64,000 bases of DNA from Fragum whitleyi (Eukaryota; Mollusca; Bivalvia; Cardiida; Cardiidae). The position numbers were made by a program, and so were the translations under genes. The notes under the pieces were generated by a model. That model was not told the origin of the DNA. It made no database searches and saw only the letters and a list, made by a program, of their open reading frames with translations. Positions 1 to 12,175 of this stretch are shown piece after piece. Position 1 is the first letter of the stretch. Every line of letters starts with the position of its first letter. The stretch covers positions 41,119,825 through 41,183,824 of the forward strand of contig OX411548.1 in NCBI GenBank assembly GCA_948146395.1, in the 5' to 3' direction.

Positions 1-29
1 TGTGAAGTTTCTTTTTTTTTTGCTCAGTA
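1..29. mobile_element. Right end of a 'TACTCAGC' transposon-like element, cut by the window edge
   Basis: The sequence ends TTTTTTTGCTCAGTA followed by TA. This matches the right terminus of the 12440-13604 element (TTTTTGCTCAGTA then TA), so a second member of that family probably lies to the left. Confidence 0.55.
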
Positions 30-72
30 TACTTTTTTGTAAATAAAATGCTAAATATGCAGAACAAGTATT

Positions 73-303
73 ATTTGAGCCAGTGCGTGACATTTCCAAC
101 AATTTCAAACGTGCGCAAAGCAAAGACTCTGGCCAGTCTGTGCATCTGCACAGTCTGACCAGGATCTTCACTTTACGCTTTGTAGAAAGATGAGGTCCAA
201 AAGTGTCTTTAGAAGTCAGGCAAACTTCTAATTATACTACATGGCAGTCAAGGTTGGTTAATGTTGGCCCTTCATGCACATGTCAAATTGTTGGAAATTG
301 CAG
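73..303. mobile_element. G-family inverted-repeat element, copy 1
   Basis: The left end reads TGAGCCAGTGCGTGACATTT and continues into CCAACAATTT. The right end holds AAATTGTTGGAAAT, the inverse. Other copies lie at 35928-36172, 56045-56285 and 59290-59472. This copy has an inner palindrome around CTGGCCAGTCTGTGCA (about 130-165) and has lost part of its right terminus. Confidence 0.6.
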
Positions 304-703
304 ACCCATTTGTCGTTTTACCTAATTGAACAATTGTGTATTTACAAAAGGCCAGATGCAAAACAAGTCCTAAATGCGCACTCATTCTTTGGATTTTAGA
401 ATAGATATGGACTCGGTGTTGAAAATTTGTTGTTGTTGATTTTCTTTATAAGCGAAAAATATTTGGTTTTTAATTTTCGTATGTAAACCATTGAAATAAT
501 GCAAGGTAAATATGCCTATCACTATCAAAGACTTGATACATTTCTAAATTATTCGTATTCGGTTGCAAATGTTTATTGGACTGGGGAAAGCGTAAAAAGC
601 CTTTTAAAATATCTGTGAAGTATAATATTTATTAAATATTCATGATAATTATCACCTCATCGACCAGTGACCTTGTTTTAGTAAATTGCTTAATTGATTC
701 CCA
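304..703. other. AT-rich sequence, nothing recognised
   Basis: No open frame, hairpin or family repeat stands out between the G copy and the duplicated block at 704. Confidence 0.3.
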
Positions 704-920
704 TCCAGTGTAATTAACTACGCTTATTTCAGTTGCGGATTTAGAGGGGGTTCGGAGGTTCGACGGAACACATAGATAGGAGTATTATGGGAATTATTGC
801 TCAAATGTTTCTGGAATTGGTCCACTTCTACAAGGGGGGGGGGGGGGTTATCCAGTGTAATTTACTATCCTTATTCCAGCGACGGATCCAGAGGCGGTTC
901 GGGGGTTCCGGCGACCCCCA
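704..920. repeat. Direct duplication of a 'CCAGTGTAATT' block with a G14 run between
   Basis: A block starting CCAGTGTAATTAACTA at 704 recurs as CCAGTGTAATTTACTA near 852. Both continue through a 'GGAT(T/C)(T/C)AGAGG(G/C)GGTTCGG' segment. A run of 14 G at 834-847 lies between them. The similarity covers about 65-70 bases, with a spacing of about 148. A CCCCC-rich and (CA)n tract follows at 911-945. Confidence 0.55.
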
Positions 921-1086
921 CCCCCCACCCTCCACACACACACACACTCTCTCTCTCCTAGCATCCAAAATTTTCATTGAAGTGGACAAATTCAATACAC
1001 ATTTGCAACACAAGAATAACACACCATTTTTGTATCGTTCGAATTACAGAATCTTGAAATTCTTATATATTGTACTAAGTCGGAGC

Positions 1087-1140
1087 AATTAGTCCCATAG
1101 TACCCCTATCTAAGTAGATAGGGGTACTATGGGACTAATT
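1087..1140. repeat. Perfect 26-bp-arm palindrome
   Basis: The arms 1087-1112 and 1115-1140 are exact inverses, separated only by AG. No other copy was found in the window. It could be the hairpin core of a young miniature element or a recent palindromic duplication. Confidence 0.85.
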
Positions 1141-1229
1141 ACTCGAATTCTAGGCCGACACCAAATCCCCTATATTGAAACCCTGGTGTAAAGATCGTAT
1201 TTGAGTATGTGTGAGAAATTTCCAACCAC

Positions 1230-1580
1230 TAAGAGATGAAGGAGTATTTATTGATTTTATGGAGGTATGGAACTAAAAACCTAATCACACTGTATGTATA
1301 CGCAAAGCGGATTCATACATGAGTGTGATTAGGTTTTCGGTTTCATTTCTCAGTGAAATCAACAAAAATTAATATTCTCTTTATCTCTCATAATTTGAAT
1401 ATCAAGAATAAAATTGTTAAGATTAGTCGAATTGAAACTTATTTCTTATGGGGCCGCTTTCTTTGGACGCTTACAAAATAGCTGTGTACTCAAAAAATGT
1501 TTTCGTTGATAAATAAACCCGATTTTTCATCTACAAAATGCCCAAATTTCGATGGACCCAACTAATATTCAATTATTTTT
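1230..1580 (+). mobile_element. H-family element, copy 1
   Basis: This is a direct match to 4847-5142. Shared landmarks are TAAGAGAT near the start, a hairpin with GATTAGGTTTT, ATCAACAAAAATTA, a 'CTTACAAAATAGCTG(T)' segment, and the end GGAC(C/A)CAACTAA. In this copy the inner palindrome AAAACCTAATCACACT is well preserved (about 1273-1338). Confidence 0.6.
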
Positions 1581-1614
1581 GCATGTGAGTAAAGCAAAGT
1601 CTCTGGTCAGCCTA

Positions 1615-2010
1615 TATAGAGGATAATTTTTGAGTGTAAGATTTATATATCTTTCATTGAGTGAACAACAAAAGCTAGATTCTTACGAGTGTTGAAGCCA
1701 CGAGTGAAAAAATAGCTTTTGTTGGCACAAAATGAAAGAAGTATCAATCTCACACGAAAAATAACCGATTATTCTTTTTCTTTAATGGAAAAAAAATGAT
1801 ATAAATTGAAGATTTATTTTTGTTCAAATTTTCTTAAAGCGCGTCATTTTGCACGTGATAATATGCAACGTCACGAAGTCATTTGTTTATTTTGCTCCAC
1901 TAAGATTACGTAAAATACGGTGAAACAATCCTAAGAAGGGTATATTATTTTGGTAATTTCACTGGTTTGGCAGTGAGATTATCAAGTAAAAAATCAACCG
2001 TTCTTTCAGA
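1615..2010 (+). mobile_element. N-family hairpin element, copy 1 (divergent)
   Basis: It starts ATAGAGGATAAT, then has the long hairpin with AGTGAACAACAAAAGCT and its inverse around GAAGCCACGAGTG, then the tail with AAAGCGCGTCATTTTGCACG. It lines up with 20493-20900. The copy is decayed: the TGACGTCA sites of the other copies are lost and the right end is unclear. Confidence 0.6.
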
Positions 2011-2298
2011 AAGTTTTAAAAATAATAGTTTTACCCCTCTTCAGGCATTCATCGAATATCTTTTTTGCATTGTATTTTTCATCTAGGCTTCTCAATATTT
2101 GTGTCTCGTGCACATGTGGAACGGTTAGAAATGATGGCGCTCACAGACTCAAAATTGCGTTTTTGAAAAAAAAAATATCAAAACCTCTACCGCATCACTC
2201 TATCTTTATTTATTAATGATCCAGTCCCTTTAATATTCCCAAATGCACTTAATCTTCTGTGCATGTATTTATTTTAATTCCGCTTTCCTTCTTTCTAT

Positions 2299-3524
<1,226 letters not shown>

Positions 3525-3532
3525 ACCATTCG

Positions 3533-3630
3533 GAACACCACTCGGCCAATCTCACGATCAACCTCGGATGTACATAGACGGACTATTTTTAAAAATTCCG
3601 GGAAAACCTTAGACAAACTCGATGACGTCA
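3533..3630 (-). mobile_element. J-family fragment, inverted
   Basis: ACCACTCGGCCAAT and CGATCAACCTCGGATG match, in reverse, the end of the J copy at 6400-6622. A TGACGTCA site at 3623-3630 follows at a similar distance to the one in that copy. Confidence 0.5.
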
Positions 3631-3706
3631 GTTAAAATGGCGTTAGCCCTCGAAACTGTGAGTGAAAACATTCTTTAGATTCTTAAATAACGGCTGAAAA
3701 AACCTT

Positions 3707-3741
3707 CATTTTTGAGAATGATTTGTCATTCTCAAAAATTA
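3707..3741. repeat. Short hairpin
   Basis: CATTTTTGAGAATGA and TCATTCTCAAAAATTA are near-perfect inverses with a few bases between. No other copy was seen. Confidence 0.6.
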
Positions 3742-4688
3742 AGATTTTTCAGCTATTATTTACTATAATAAAATATAAATTTAAAGATAGCGCAGGTTGC
3801 TTCTTACACTGTTTCCGCCTGACAAAATGTACAATTTTGTTACATACCTACCCGCCTTATATACATTCGAGATCTGTTGTAGGTTTCGGAAATGGCCGAG
3901 TGATGTTCCGAATGCATTTACAACTTGTTTATGACAAAGGCAGGGATGCTGGAACAAGAAATTAAGAAGGAGAAATGAAAAAAAAATCATTAAAAAAATC
4001 CGGACTTCTTTTTCTTAACACTCGTATATGGAGCCGGTATTTTCTTGTATGAGTTAATGAGTTACAAAACTACTTCTAGCTTCGTTCCGAAATTTATTTA
4101 TTTATTTATTTTATTTATTTTTTTTTTTTTTTGCATTGCATTATGCACGCACGACTAATAAAATTCACGAAATGCTAGTCTTTCGAACATTTTGCAAATA
4201 CTCGGCAAATCTATGGTGTTTGAATTTGCAAGTTACAGATCAAGTTTTAGATTCCTCTGTGTCAATTGTTCGGGTTATTTCTTAAGCTGAGATTGATGCT
4301 CGGAAATTTCGGATTTAATGCATGGAATGGATAATATTGCCTATTTAAGGCGTAGGTTCGCAATCGTACCAAATATCATTTTTTATAAGTGTTAAATACA
4401 TTTACTTCGGTCGCAGGAAAAATCGTCCCGAAACTTATTAGATTTCGAATAACGACTGCAAATGGTCATTGATGTCCGCAACACGAGTGGGCACAGAAAG
4501 CCTAATGATATAGACATGATTAACGGCCAGACGGGCAGTATTGAGTGATTGATTTTCTATCGCAATCCAATAATCCAAGTATGGACATAAGGATTTCTGA
4601 TTAGACGATTAGACAGACTAACGATGTAATGACCACGTCTACCGAGAGTTAACCTTCATTACATAAATCATGGAACCGATTTCTTTTT
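3742..4688. other. AT-rich sequence with a T/A-rich tract
   Basis: It contains a TTTATT/poly-T tract at about 4096-4132. I see no gene and no recurrent element. A 'GATTAGACGATTAGACAGAC' short iteration is at about 4600-4618. Confidence 0.3.
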
Positions 4689-4826
4689 ATGGTAGTGGAC
4701 AAGTAATAGTTCCGCAACATTTCGGACCACATATTCTTTCACAATGTTAACCGAGGTTTCCTAATGAAAATCATTAGGAAACCTCGGTTAACACTGTTAA
4801 AGTTCATTACATCTGAGATGTTGCAC
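4689..4826. mobile_element. Q-family inverted-repeat element, copy 1
   Basis: It begins GGTAGTGGAC near 4691, with TAGTTCCGCAACATTTCGGA inside, then a long palindrome (about 4746-4793) centred on AATGAAAATCATT whose arms contain CCGAGGTTTCC. The right terminus is truncated at GATGTTGC. Related copies lie at 21180-21465 and 23035-23325. Confidence 0.65.
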
Positions 4827-4846
4827 TAATACGAGTATCCGTACCT

Positions 4847-5142
4847 TAAGAGATCAAGATAGTTTTTGTTGATTTCACACGTTTAAGTGAGTGAGATTAG
4901 GTTTTTAGTTTTTAGTTTATGAAATCAACAAAAATTATCTTCATATCTTATGATTTTATACCACGAAGAAAAAATGTGAAGATGTGTCTGTTTAGAAACA
5001 GGTTTCTTACAGGACTCCTTTTTTGCGGAAGCTTGCAAAACAGCTGTTTACTCAAAAGTGTTTTCATTGGGGAATAAAACCAACGTTTTAGTCAATCTAG
5101 ATGCGCGAAAATTGATGGACACAACTAAAATTGAATTATAAA
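4847..5142 (+). mobile_element. H-family element, copy 2
   Basis: It is a direct counterpart of 1230-1580. Here the hairpin is formed by TTTTTGTTGATTTCA (about 4864) and TGAAATCAACAAAAA (about 4918). It abuts the Q element. Confidence 0.6.
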
Positions 5143-5394
5143 TCGAACCGATTTCATTTAATCATTGGTTAAGAGTATTTAAAGTTAGAAAAGAAATGAA
5201 AATAATTCTTAGTAAAAGGCCGATATAGCGACATGTCATTTTTCATTTAATATTGATAACTGCGTGGAAACATAAGTCTATACTAATTTTTTTTAGTTCG
5301 ATTGCGCCGAAAGCTTAAGCTTATAGAATCACTCTCGAAAATTCAATCCCGATGTTTTCACGTCCCTGAGAGAGAGGCGGTGGCTTAAACCCAC

Positions 5395-5560
5395 TACTGT
5401 ACGCAATTTTACAGCTGGGTGAGCTAGAGCTGGCTTTTAAGTAATTTGCCCATAAACACACCCCGGCGACATTGGGACTCGAACCACGGACCTCCAGGTC
5501 GAGTGCATTTACCTCTAAGTCAGCAAGGTTGTCTTGAGACATTGACGCACCTATATCAAA
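5395..5560 (-). repeat. tRNA-derived SINE fragment (second type)
   Basis: On the minus strand a tRNA-like B box region (TTCGAGTCCCAATG) is preceded by a 'GACCTGGAGGTCCG' arm and followed by TTGCCGGGGTGTG and a body with CTCACCCAGCTGTAAA. This layout is typical of invertebrate tRNA-type SINEs. The body differs from the SINEs at 8883 and 62078. Confidence 0.5.
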
Positions 5561-5824
5561 TGAATCTTCACTAAACACAATTTGAAGTACACGTTGCATT
5601 TTTTAAGTTAAATGTCACACGAAACCTGTCTGTTATAATACGGAACTCAATTTACAAAGTCAATACGGGGCATTAAGAATTCGTAGAGTTTCGCCATCAA
5701 GTTTCCTGTTGTAACAACTTGCTAAGTGTTTTCTAATATATTCCATTATAGGCTCAATTTGATAAATAAAACTAATAAGTCAAGGATTGGCTTTTTGTTA
5801 TATGCACGTGTAATGATGTACGTA

Positions 5825-6268
5825 TACAGATAGCAACATCGTGAATTTGACAGGGTGCATGATTTTGGAATGGTTTTGGATTGAAATTGAGTGAGTGTAA
5901 TGAACGAGTTTTGAGTGAAAATAAAGAAAGGTAATTAGATATTGCAAATTTTGTTCAGGATGAACAAATTTAGCGAGATTTATCACCTCCCTCTAATAAA
6001 TCTTGCATACAAGTTGTATAAATAGTATCACATTTCTTCAAGAAATAATCAGACGCTTAGAATTTGGATTATATAATTGAACTCGTGATTTTCTTCTAGC
6101 TATTTTCATTTTGAATATAGAACTTTTTTGATATAGTTATTTATAGTGGTTATGAGGGGTTTTTGGATGGTTTGAGTTTTGTTTTGGAATGAATGAATTA
6201 AGCACTGTGTAGGCGATTTAGAACGTTTTGTAATTGAGATGTCACTTTCACGACGTTATTAACTGTAC
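5825..6268 (-). mobile_element. K-family element, copy 1
   Basis: The termini are TACAGATAGCAACATCGTGA at the left and ACGTTATTAACTGTA at the right, with TA on both sides. The internal palindrome GGTAATTAGATATTGCAAAT ... GCGAGATTTATCACCTCCC is present. Family hallmarks are GAGTGAGTGTAATG and ATCAGACGCTTA. No transposase frame exists, so it is non-autonomous; CAGT...ACTG with flanking TA suggests mobilisation by a Tc1/mariner/pogo-type enzyme. Confidence 0.7.
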
Positions 6269-6399
6269 GTTTAATGCTGTACGTATATTACCAAGCTTGT
6301 CGGTAAAAGAGATGGATGGGTGTATTTTTGATTCCGTTTAATGAAGTTTAAACTGCTAAATGGCATTATGCCCTTGTCAAACTGTCTCGAACTTGAGTT

Positions 6400-6622
6400 A
6401 AAAATGCGTTTTGTAATTAAATTATAATAAGTCCACTTTTACTTCTTTCGTCAATTTGTTTTATGCAACGCCATCCTTAGCGGGATCGTTTTTGTGTGTG
6501 ACGTCATATAAATCCACTTGTTTCATGGCTGCGCCCATATTTTTCTCGATGTCTATTCCATAGAATCGCCGAGGGTTCCCGATTGCATCCGAGGTTGATC
6601 GTTAGGTTGGCCGAGTGGTGAT
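6400..6622 (+). mobile_element. J-family element, copy 1
   Basis: AATGCGTTTTGTAATTAA and ATTATAATAAGTCCACTTTT are followed by CTTTCGTCAATTTG, a 'GCAACG(C/T)CATCCTAGCGGGATCG' segment, TGACGTCATATAA (6499) and AATCGCCGAGGGTTCCCGAT. It aligns with 26305-26555 and 15235-15480, and its hairpin half is decayed. Confidence 0.6.
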
Positions 6623-7351
6623 CATCGGTATGTATGTCTGTATATACAGGATGACCATTCAGAATGGGGAATTATTCAGAACTATCACCTTAAATGTAAA
6701 CAATGACCTTTGTGACATGGTCCTGACCTTGGTGTTTGCGAATACGTATCAATTTCATCTAAGATAATGAGTATTGAAACTTGAAAATGCATCAAGATAT
6801 TTAAGTTATATGAATTGTTCATTAATTTTTTTTTCAAAATGATAGTCAAATATAGATATTTCTCACCAAACATTTTGTAATAAGACCTAGCCTTTATTCA
6901 TATCTTTATGTATTCATGTTTGTATCTATTTATTTACTCATTTATTTATTAAAATCATTATATATTTATTTTCAAAATAAACAATCATGAACCGCAATGT
7001 ATTCGTTTATTAATTATACAACTACATGTATATTGTAGAGCTCAGATAAATGATAAATTGGTCCCGAAAGCTTTAAATAATATCACGTAATCGTAGGCCT
7101 ATTTGTCGTATTTGTAATCACCCCAGACCTTTGTAGTATTTTACATATCTCACTTTTGCATGATACATAGAATTATCTTGGTGGCATAATGTCCGGACAT
7201 CAATTATATATCGGATATTATCTAGGTCATTAAGGCCTGTCTGGACAAAAAGAACTGCCATTCTTGCGTGAGTCTAATTTCCTCACAAACGAAGCGCGTC
7301 ATTCGTTTGGGGTGTGGCGTATATTTTATTCCACACTGCACGCAATAGTGG
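6623..7351. other. AT-rich sequence, nothing recognised
   Basis: No convincing coding region or family repeat. Short TTTATT iterations lie near 6925-6950. Confidence 0.3.
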
Positions 7352-7448
7352 TCCCTGCGTTCAAGATGATAGCGGTGCAAACTGTTTGCGCAATTATATT
7401 CCGATTTGCAAGTGCACTTGCGAAACTTGTAAACACCATATTTTGAGA
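7352..7448. mobile_element. GC-palindrome element, copy 1 (degenerate right arm)
   Basis: CCCTGCGTTCAAGATGATAG and GGTGCAAACTGTTTGC form the left arm. The centre is TTGCAAGTGCACTTGCGAA. The right arm AAACTTGTAAACACCATATT is much altered. Confidence 0.55.
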
Positions 7449-7599
7449 AAGAATTTATTCATCATGCTTAATCATAAAATATGTTTTGACAATTCTAAAA
7501 ATCAGCAACTGATTTGCCTTTAATGCTCGATGTTTCTGATAAATGAAGAGAATGTTTTGCAAAGCTTCGTGTTGTTTTCAGATAGAAATCAACATAGAA

Positions 7600-8042
7600 C
7601 ATTTTTGGAAAGAACTACCAAAGAATATATCTTCCAAGTTTGGTTGAAATCCTCCCATTAGTTACGGAAGAGTAGTTCTAAGATTTTAGGGTCAAATAAG
7701 CCCAACTATTCCATGCCAATGATGGGGTTCAATCAAAATGTCACGAACATACTTGAAAAGGGACCACTTAAAGAACATTTCTGCTTAGTTCGGTTTGAAA
7801 ACTGCTCATTTGTTACTAAGGAGAGGAAGCTTAAAAGAATCCAGGGTCAAAGTAAAGTCTGTCACTCCCATATTTGGTGTCAATCACAACTTCGCGAACA
7901 ATTTTGAAGGGATTCGCCCTAGGAGCATCCTGGCAAAATTTCATTGGTGGTTCAGAGAAGGAAAGAAGATTTAAGAATGGTGACGGACGGCGGACTCAGA
8001 GTCATTATAAATGCTGCGCTTGAGCACGTTGGGCTCAGATGG
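7600..8042 (-). mobile_element. 'TCGCTCACCTGA' bivalve-type repeat, reverse copy
   Basis: Read in reverse it starts at the 'TGAGCCCAACGTGCTC' terminus (about 8015-8042), followed by CCGCCGTCCGTCACC. The interior holds degenerate repeats of roughly 90-100 bases with the theme 'aagtttggttgaaatcctccc ... gtcaaa'. The copy at 40850-41350 has the same layout in the other orientation, and an end-only piece lies at 14190-14288. Confidence 0.5.
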
Positions 8043-8134
8043 GCAGAAAAATCAAATTAACTCTTACGTATTCACAAATAGGTTATTTTTCTTTTCAGCA
8101 AAGTATGCCGCATTATACCAGGGTACAAATAATT

Positions 8135-8556
8135 ACGTCCTGAAATTGACATTCATCTCGATCAAAACCATTCTAAAACGCTCACTTATCGCTTAATACA
8201 TTCATTGTAAACACTCACTCAAATCGATCAAAAACGCTCCAAAATCATTTGAAAACATTTCAAAATCGTTCAAGACGATCAACATTTTATTTAATCGATG
8301 ATATATGACGATTTGATTGGCTTGTGTTGATTTGAAAGTGTCTGATTGGTCCACGAAGAGACATAAAAAAGAAAAGTACGTGTATTTTATCAAAGGTAAG
8401 TAATAAATATCGTTAATTTTGGTCATTCTGAGAAAAATTAGCGATATTGGATTGCCTCCCTTTAATTTCACTTAAAACTCGCTCCATACACTCATTTAAT
8501 TTCATTCTAAAATCACTCCAAAAAAATTATCAATTTCACGATGTTCTTAACTGTAT
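8135..8556 (+). mobile_element. K-family element, copy 2
   Basis: The left end CTGAAATTGACATTCATCTC is decayed; the right end reads CAATTTCACGATGTTCTTAA then CTGTA. It carries ATCAAAACCATTCTAAAACG, GCTCCAAAATCATTTG and GATATTGGATTGCCTCCCTT, the normal order for the family. Confidence 0.7.
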
Positions 8557-8882
8557 GTGTTAATTATTACAACTCGAAATCGTAAACGTTACGACGTCGA
8601 TTCCTTATTGCTGTACACAGAAATGAAGGTTGTTGGAATTAATCTATATACCTTGACAGCAAAGAAAAGCCCATTAGTCTAATACTTATAAATGAGGGAC
8701 TATAATTAGAGACTATAAAGAATCAAAGCTTTTCATTAGAAAGCCTTTTAAAGCTATAAGAAGCTTAAACGCGATTTGATTGCTACAAACGTATTCAACC
8801 GCAGCAAATACATATGTATACTGCCTTTTTCTAATGATATTATTACCATATGTTACGAAACACAACTTTCATGTGTGTATTT
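8557..8882. other. AT-rich sequence, nothing recognised
   Basis: No gene-like frame or recurrent element is visible. Confidence 0.3.
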
Positions 8883-9160
8883 CCATTTATTTGTCGTCGT
8901 TACCGTAGCACATACCAATATGAGCGGCGCCCCCAGAAGACAGTTGTTTGTTACGGGGATATGGCGAAACTTCTACTAAGATTCGCCATGGTTCTTCAAC
9001 GTGCTCGGAGTAAAGCACCATCAAACGGGACCCAGTAAAAACGTCTCATCCTTAAGACAATCAGTTTGTTAGTGTGCCAGCCCGGAAATCGAACCCACGC
9101 GATCGACCTTCAATCGTTTTGAAGTCAGGAGAACTACTAACTGAGCTTATCAGGCTGACA
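8883..9160 (-). repeat. tRNA-derived SINE, full-length-looking copy
   Basis: On the minus strand a tRNA-like head (A box TAAGCTCAGTTAG, B box GGGTTCGATTTCC) is followed by a body with GGATGAGACGTTTTTAC, GGTGCTTTACTCCGAGCACG, AACCATGGCGAATC, TCTTCTGGGGGCGCCGC and a tail GACAAATAAATGG. It matches the plus-strand SINE at 62078-62377 throughout. No clear target-site duplication is visible. It lies about 5 bases from the adjacent K element. Confidence 0.8.
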
Positions 9161-9165
9161 CAACT

Positions 9166-9615
9166 TACAGTTAACAACATTATGAAATTGACTAGGTGAG
9201 TGATTTCGGAATGAAATTGAATGGGTTCGATGAGTGAGTGTTGAATGAAATTAAAGGGAGTTAATCAAATATCGCCATTTTGTTCATGATGAACAAAGTT
9301 GATAATTATTAATTATTATTATTAAATTAATAATAAAATTTATTAATTCAAATTTCAAACAAGTTCTTTAAATAGCTTCCTATTGCTTCAAGAACCAATC
9401 AGACGCTTACAATTTTAATTATATCAGTGAAATTGATTTTTTTTTTCTAGCTATATTACTTTTGAATGTAATTGCTAATTTATGGTTTCGGCCATTTTTG
9501 AGCGTTTAAGAATGGTTTGAGTGAGTGTTGGGGATGTATAAATGGAGCACTGTTTGAGCGATTTAGAACGGTTTTGATTGAGATGAATGTCAATTTCCCG
9601 ATGTTACTCAACTGT
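9166..9615 (-). mobile_element. K-family element, copy 3
   Basis: The left end is TACAGTTAACAACATTATGA and the right end is TGTCAATTTCCCGATGTTAC. It has GTTTGAGTGAGTGTTG and ATCAGACGCTTACAATTTTA in family order. Most of the central palindrome is replaced by a TAATTATTATTA run at about 9303-9345. Confidence 0.7.
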
Positions 9616-9870
9616 TCATGCATAGCTAAAATGTTTTTATAAAGCGCCCGACACCTACGCCAGAAATGATCCTCTTTACCTCTCTGTGGTTTGTGCATTT
9701 AACTTGCATCTATTAACTTTTTTTTCCATTTGACGTTGGTTCATCCTCGGTCATTTGTGACTTTGTTTGAATGCAGCTTAAATGAGGTCAAAACCATAGT
9801 AGATTTACATTAATTAGTTATCAAATGTCATTACAAAATGAACCTTTGATCACTCACTTTAACTTGTGCA

Positions 9871-10290
9871 TTTAGTCAATTTAAATTCATTCATTGAAAT
9901 GGTTATTCCAATGCTTAGCTCATCAAAGATTTATTCCAAAGATTTTTCCTATTTTTGTGTATGATTGGGATTTCAAAATATAATGCCCCGAACATGTGCA
10001 TTACAAGCCTTATGAAAAATTACATTGTAGGAGAACATTGGGCGTCAATCGGTCCATCAGAATTTTCAGAACTGCAAACTGCGCTATATGAAACGTGAGA
10101 CACAATAATAAATTATCGGTTAATATCAGCAAGAGAAGCTCTAGTCTGCCACTTCTAATCACCTTAACTGTCTAAAACTGTGTTCAATATTCAGTTCACG
10201 TAAATTGAAGATCGCCTGTATCATAACATCATTTATATTGACAGATTAACGAATACTGTCTTAATTTGTCGTATGCGACTCAGACCGTTC
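9871..10290 (+). repeat. Diverged tandem duplication, first copy
   Basis: Two blocks (TTCATTCATTGAAATGGT at about 9888 and TCGCCTGTATCATAACATCA at about 10212) recur in the same order at 10571-10645 and 10728-10803. The interval between blocks is about 300 bases here but only about 120 in the second copy, so one copy has gained or lost sequence. Confidence 0.55.
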
Positions 10291-10570
10291 CTAGGTGACC
10301 GGACTTAAAGAGCTTAATCCGTTCTCCAGGAAAAACCTGTCTAGATTGACGATAGACTTGGAAATCCAATTCTAAAAAAAATGAAAATTATTAAAATATT
10401 TTTTACCAGAAAGAAAGATACGCTTTAATATGTTGTGTTACCATTTTCACAGAAACAGAATTTTTATGAAAGTAAAGTAATAAATAGGGAAATATTGAGA
10501 CAAATGTGAAAGTACTTGTTTCAAATGGACTAGTAACTTTATTTGAATGTCACTTAGATCTATATGAAGT

Positions 10571-10803
10571 CAAAACTAAGTGAATTCAAATTCATTCATT
10601 CAAATGGTAAATCCTATGCTTGCCTCGTCAACGATTTATTCATTTTCCTTTTTATTGTTGATTAGGTTTGTGGGTTTTTTTACCGAACTAGTCGAGTGGT
10701 CAGCGCAATACTATTGTATGTGCCTATATATCGCCTGTATTATAACATCATTTACATTGATCGATTTAAGATTACTGTCTTAATTTGTCGAATTCGACTG
10801 ATC
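10571..10803 (+). repeat. Diverged tandem duplication, second copy
   Basis: AATTCAAATTCATTCATTCA and TCGCCTGTATTATAACATCA followed by TACTGTCTTAATTTGTCG match the first copy at 9871-10290. No coding function is apparent. Confidence 0.55.
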
Positions 10804-10835
10804 CTTTTATTCTCTCTCTAAATCACCTTTGCTAA

Positions 10836-10960
10836 ATGGTCTCGATTAATCGGAAAAGGACAGTCCCTTACCTGCATGTTTTCATGCTCCTCAAAAAGGG
10901 AAAAAAAGAAGAAAAAAAGAAAAAAAGTTTTTTTTTTGTTTTTTTTTCTAGTTTTCAAAA
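10836..10960. repeat. A-rich then T-rich low-complexity tract
   Basis: An AAAAAGAAGAAAAAAAG tract (about 10896-10927) runs directly into a poly-T tract (about 10928-10948). Frames through it are artefacts. Confidence 0.7.
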
Positions 10961-11065
10961 AGGTTCTCACCGAGAAAAAGAACATTTCTTTCCAAATTTC
11001 ACAAAGTTGAAATTGAGCATGCATGTCATATTTAAAATGATTTCACATCGAGCAGCCTCATTATC

Positions 11066-11172
11066 ATGTCATTGACATCTTCGCTAGCCAAGGCTGATGA
11101 CCACTACCTTTTTTCTATTCACAATAGGGTAGACATCGCCCTTGGTTAGCGAAGATATGTCATTATGACAAG
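11066..11172. mobile_element. I-family hairpin element, copy 1
   Basis: CATCTTCGCTAGCCAAGG at the left pairs with CCTTGGTTAGCGAAGAT at the right. Both sides carry GTCATT, which may be a target duplication or part of the arms. The second copy is at 34496-34592. Confidence 0.65.
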
Positions 11173-11319
11173 TAGCTTTTTTTTCTTTTGAACATATCGG
11201 TATCGGAAGTGGCCAGCTGGGTAATCAGGAGACCATTGTTTTGATCGTTAGTATACAATTGTAATGTACACGTCTACGACCCCGTGTCAATGTGCAGATC
11301 TACATTCGATGTGAAACAA

Positions 11320-11450
11320 GTCCTGCGTTCAAAGAGACAAAGCGGTGCAAACTGTTTGCAAATTATATCCCGCTTTGCAAACAAGTCATGTGTAAATAGG
11401 GGTGTAATTTGCGAACAGTTTGTACTTTATTCTATCCTGAATGCAATGCT
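11320..11450. mobile_element. GC-palindrome element, copy 2
   Basis: TCCTGCGTTCAAAGAGACAA, GGTGCAAACTGTTTGCAAAT and TATCCCGCTTTGC are followed by an inverse arm with GGGGTGTAATTTGCGAACAG and TATCCTGAATGCA. Confidence 0.65.
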
Positions 11451-11646
11451 TATCTGAGTGGTTTTTCTCTTTTTTATTTTATGGTAAAGAAATGCCTAGG
11501 AACTGTTCAAAATAGTAACTAAATAACATACATTAAGCCAAAACACACAATCTGTTCAATTTCAACGTAACAGAAAGTTTTTAAGATAAACTGTTATGTT
11601 TGCTGCATTCGGTTTACATGCAATGTATATGATATCTACTACTTCT

Positions 11647-11760
11647 CCCCCCCCCCCCCCTCACACACACACACCACACACCACACACAGACTCAAAACC
11701 CCACTCACATACACACATAAACACGCGCGCACTAACACACATACACACAAGAACACATAT
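11647..11760. repeat. C14 run followed by (CA)-rich microsatellite
   Basis: Fourteen C at 11647-11660, then CA/CACA variants with CGCGCG near 11725. The long proline/threonine frame here is an artefact. Confidence 0.9.
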
Positions 11761-12175
11761 GATTTGTTTGAGGGCAAGACGGTTAGTTTGTTAAATGTAC
11801 AATTAAGTGCTTGTTCCATGTCAATTCTAATTTCTGTACAATTTATCAGCTGTAGGCAATAACCCCTAGAAAACTACATTAAGACGTTTTTATCTAAATT
11901 GCTCAAGTGTCATTACTGGAAAATCTTTTATGGGCTCCTCCTGTCTATGTGTGGGTTATTTTTCATACAGACGCTGAATGACGCGATCCAGTGCTAGATA
12001 CATTTGTTAGAATTACGCAATTAGAATGCATATATTTTCTTATAAAAACTTTTTCTACGAATGGAAGTATATCGGGAATCCCATAAACAAACGACCCGTT
12101 CCTTGAAAATGGTACTATGCAGGAACCGCAAAAGTACATTATCTGAAAGGACTCCACATCACATCATCCTTGACA
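11761..12175. other. Nothing recognised
   Basis: Moderately AT-rich sequence with a 64-codon frame on the minus strand at 11963-12157 that resembles nothing I know. Confidence 0.3.
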
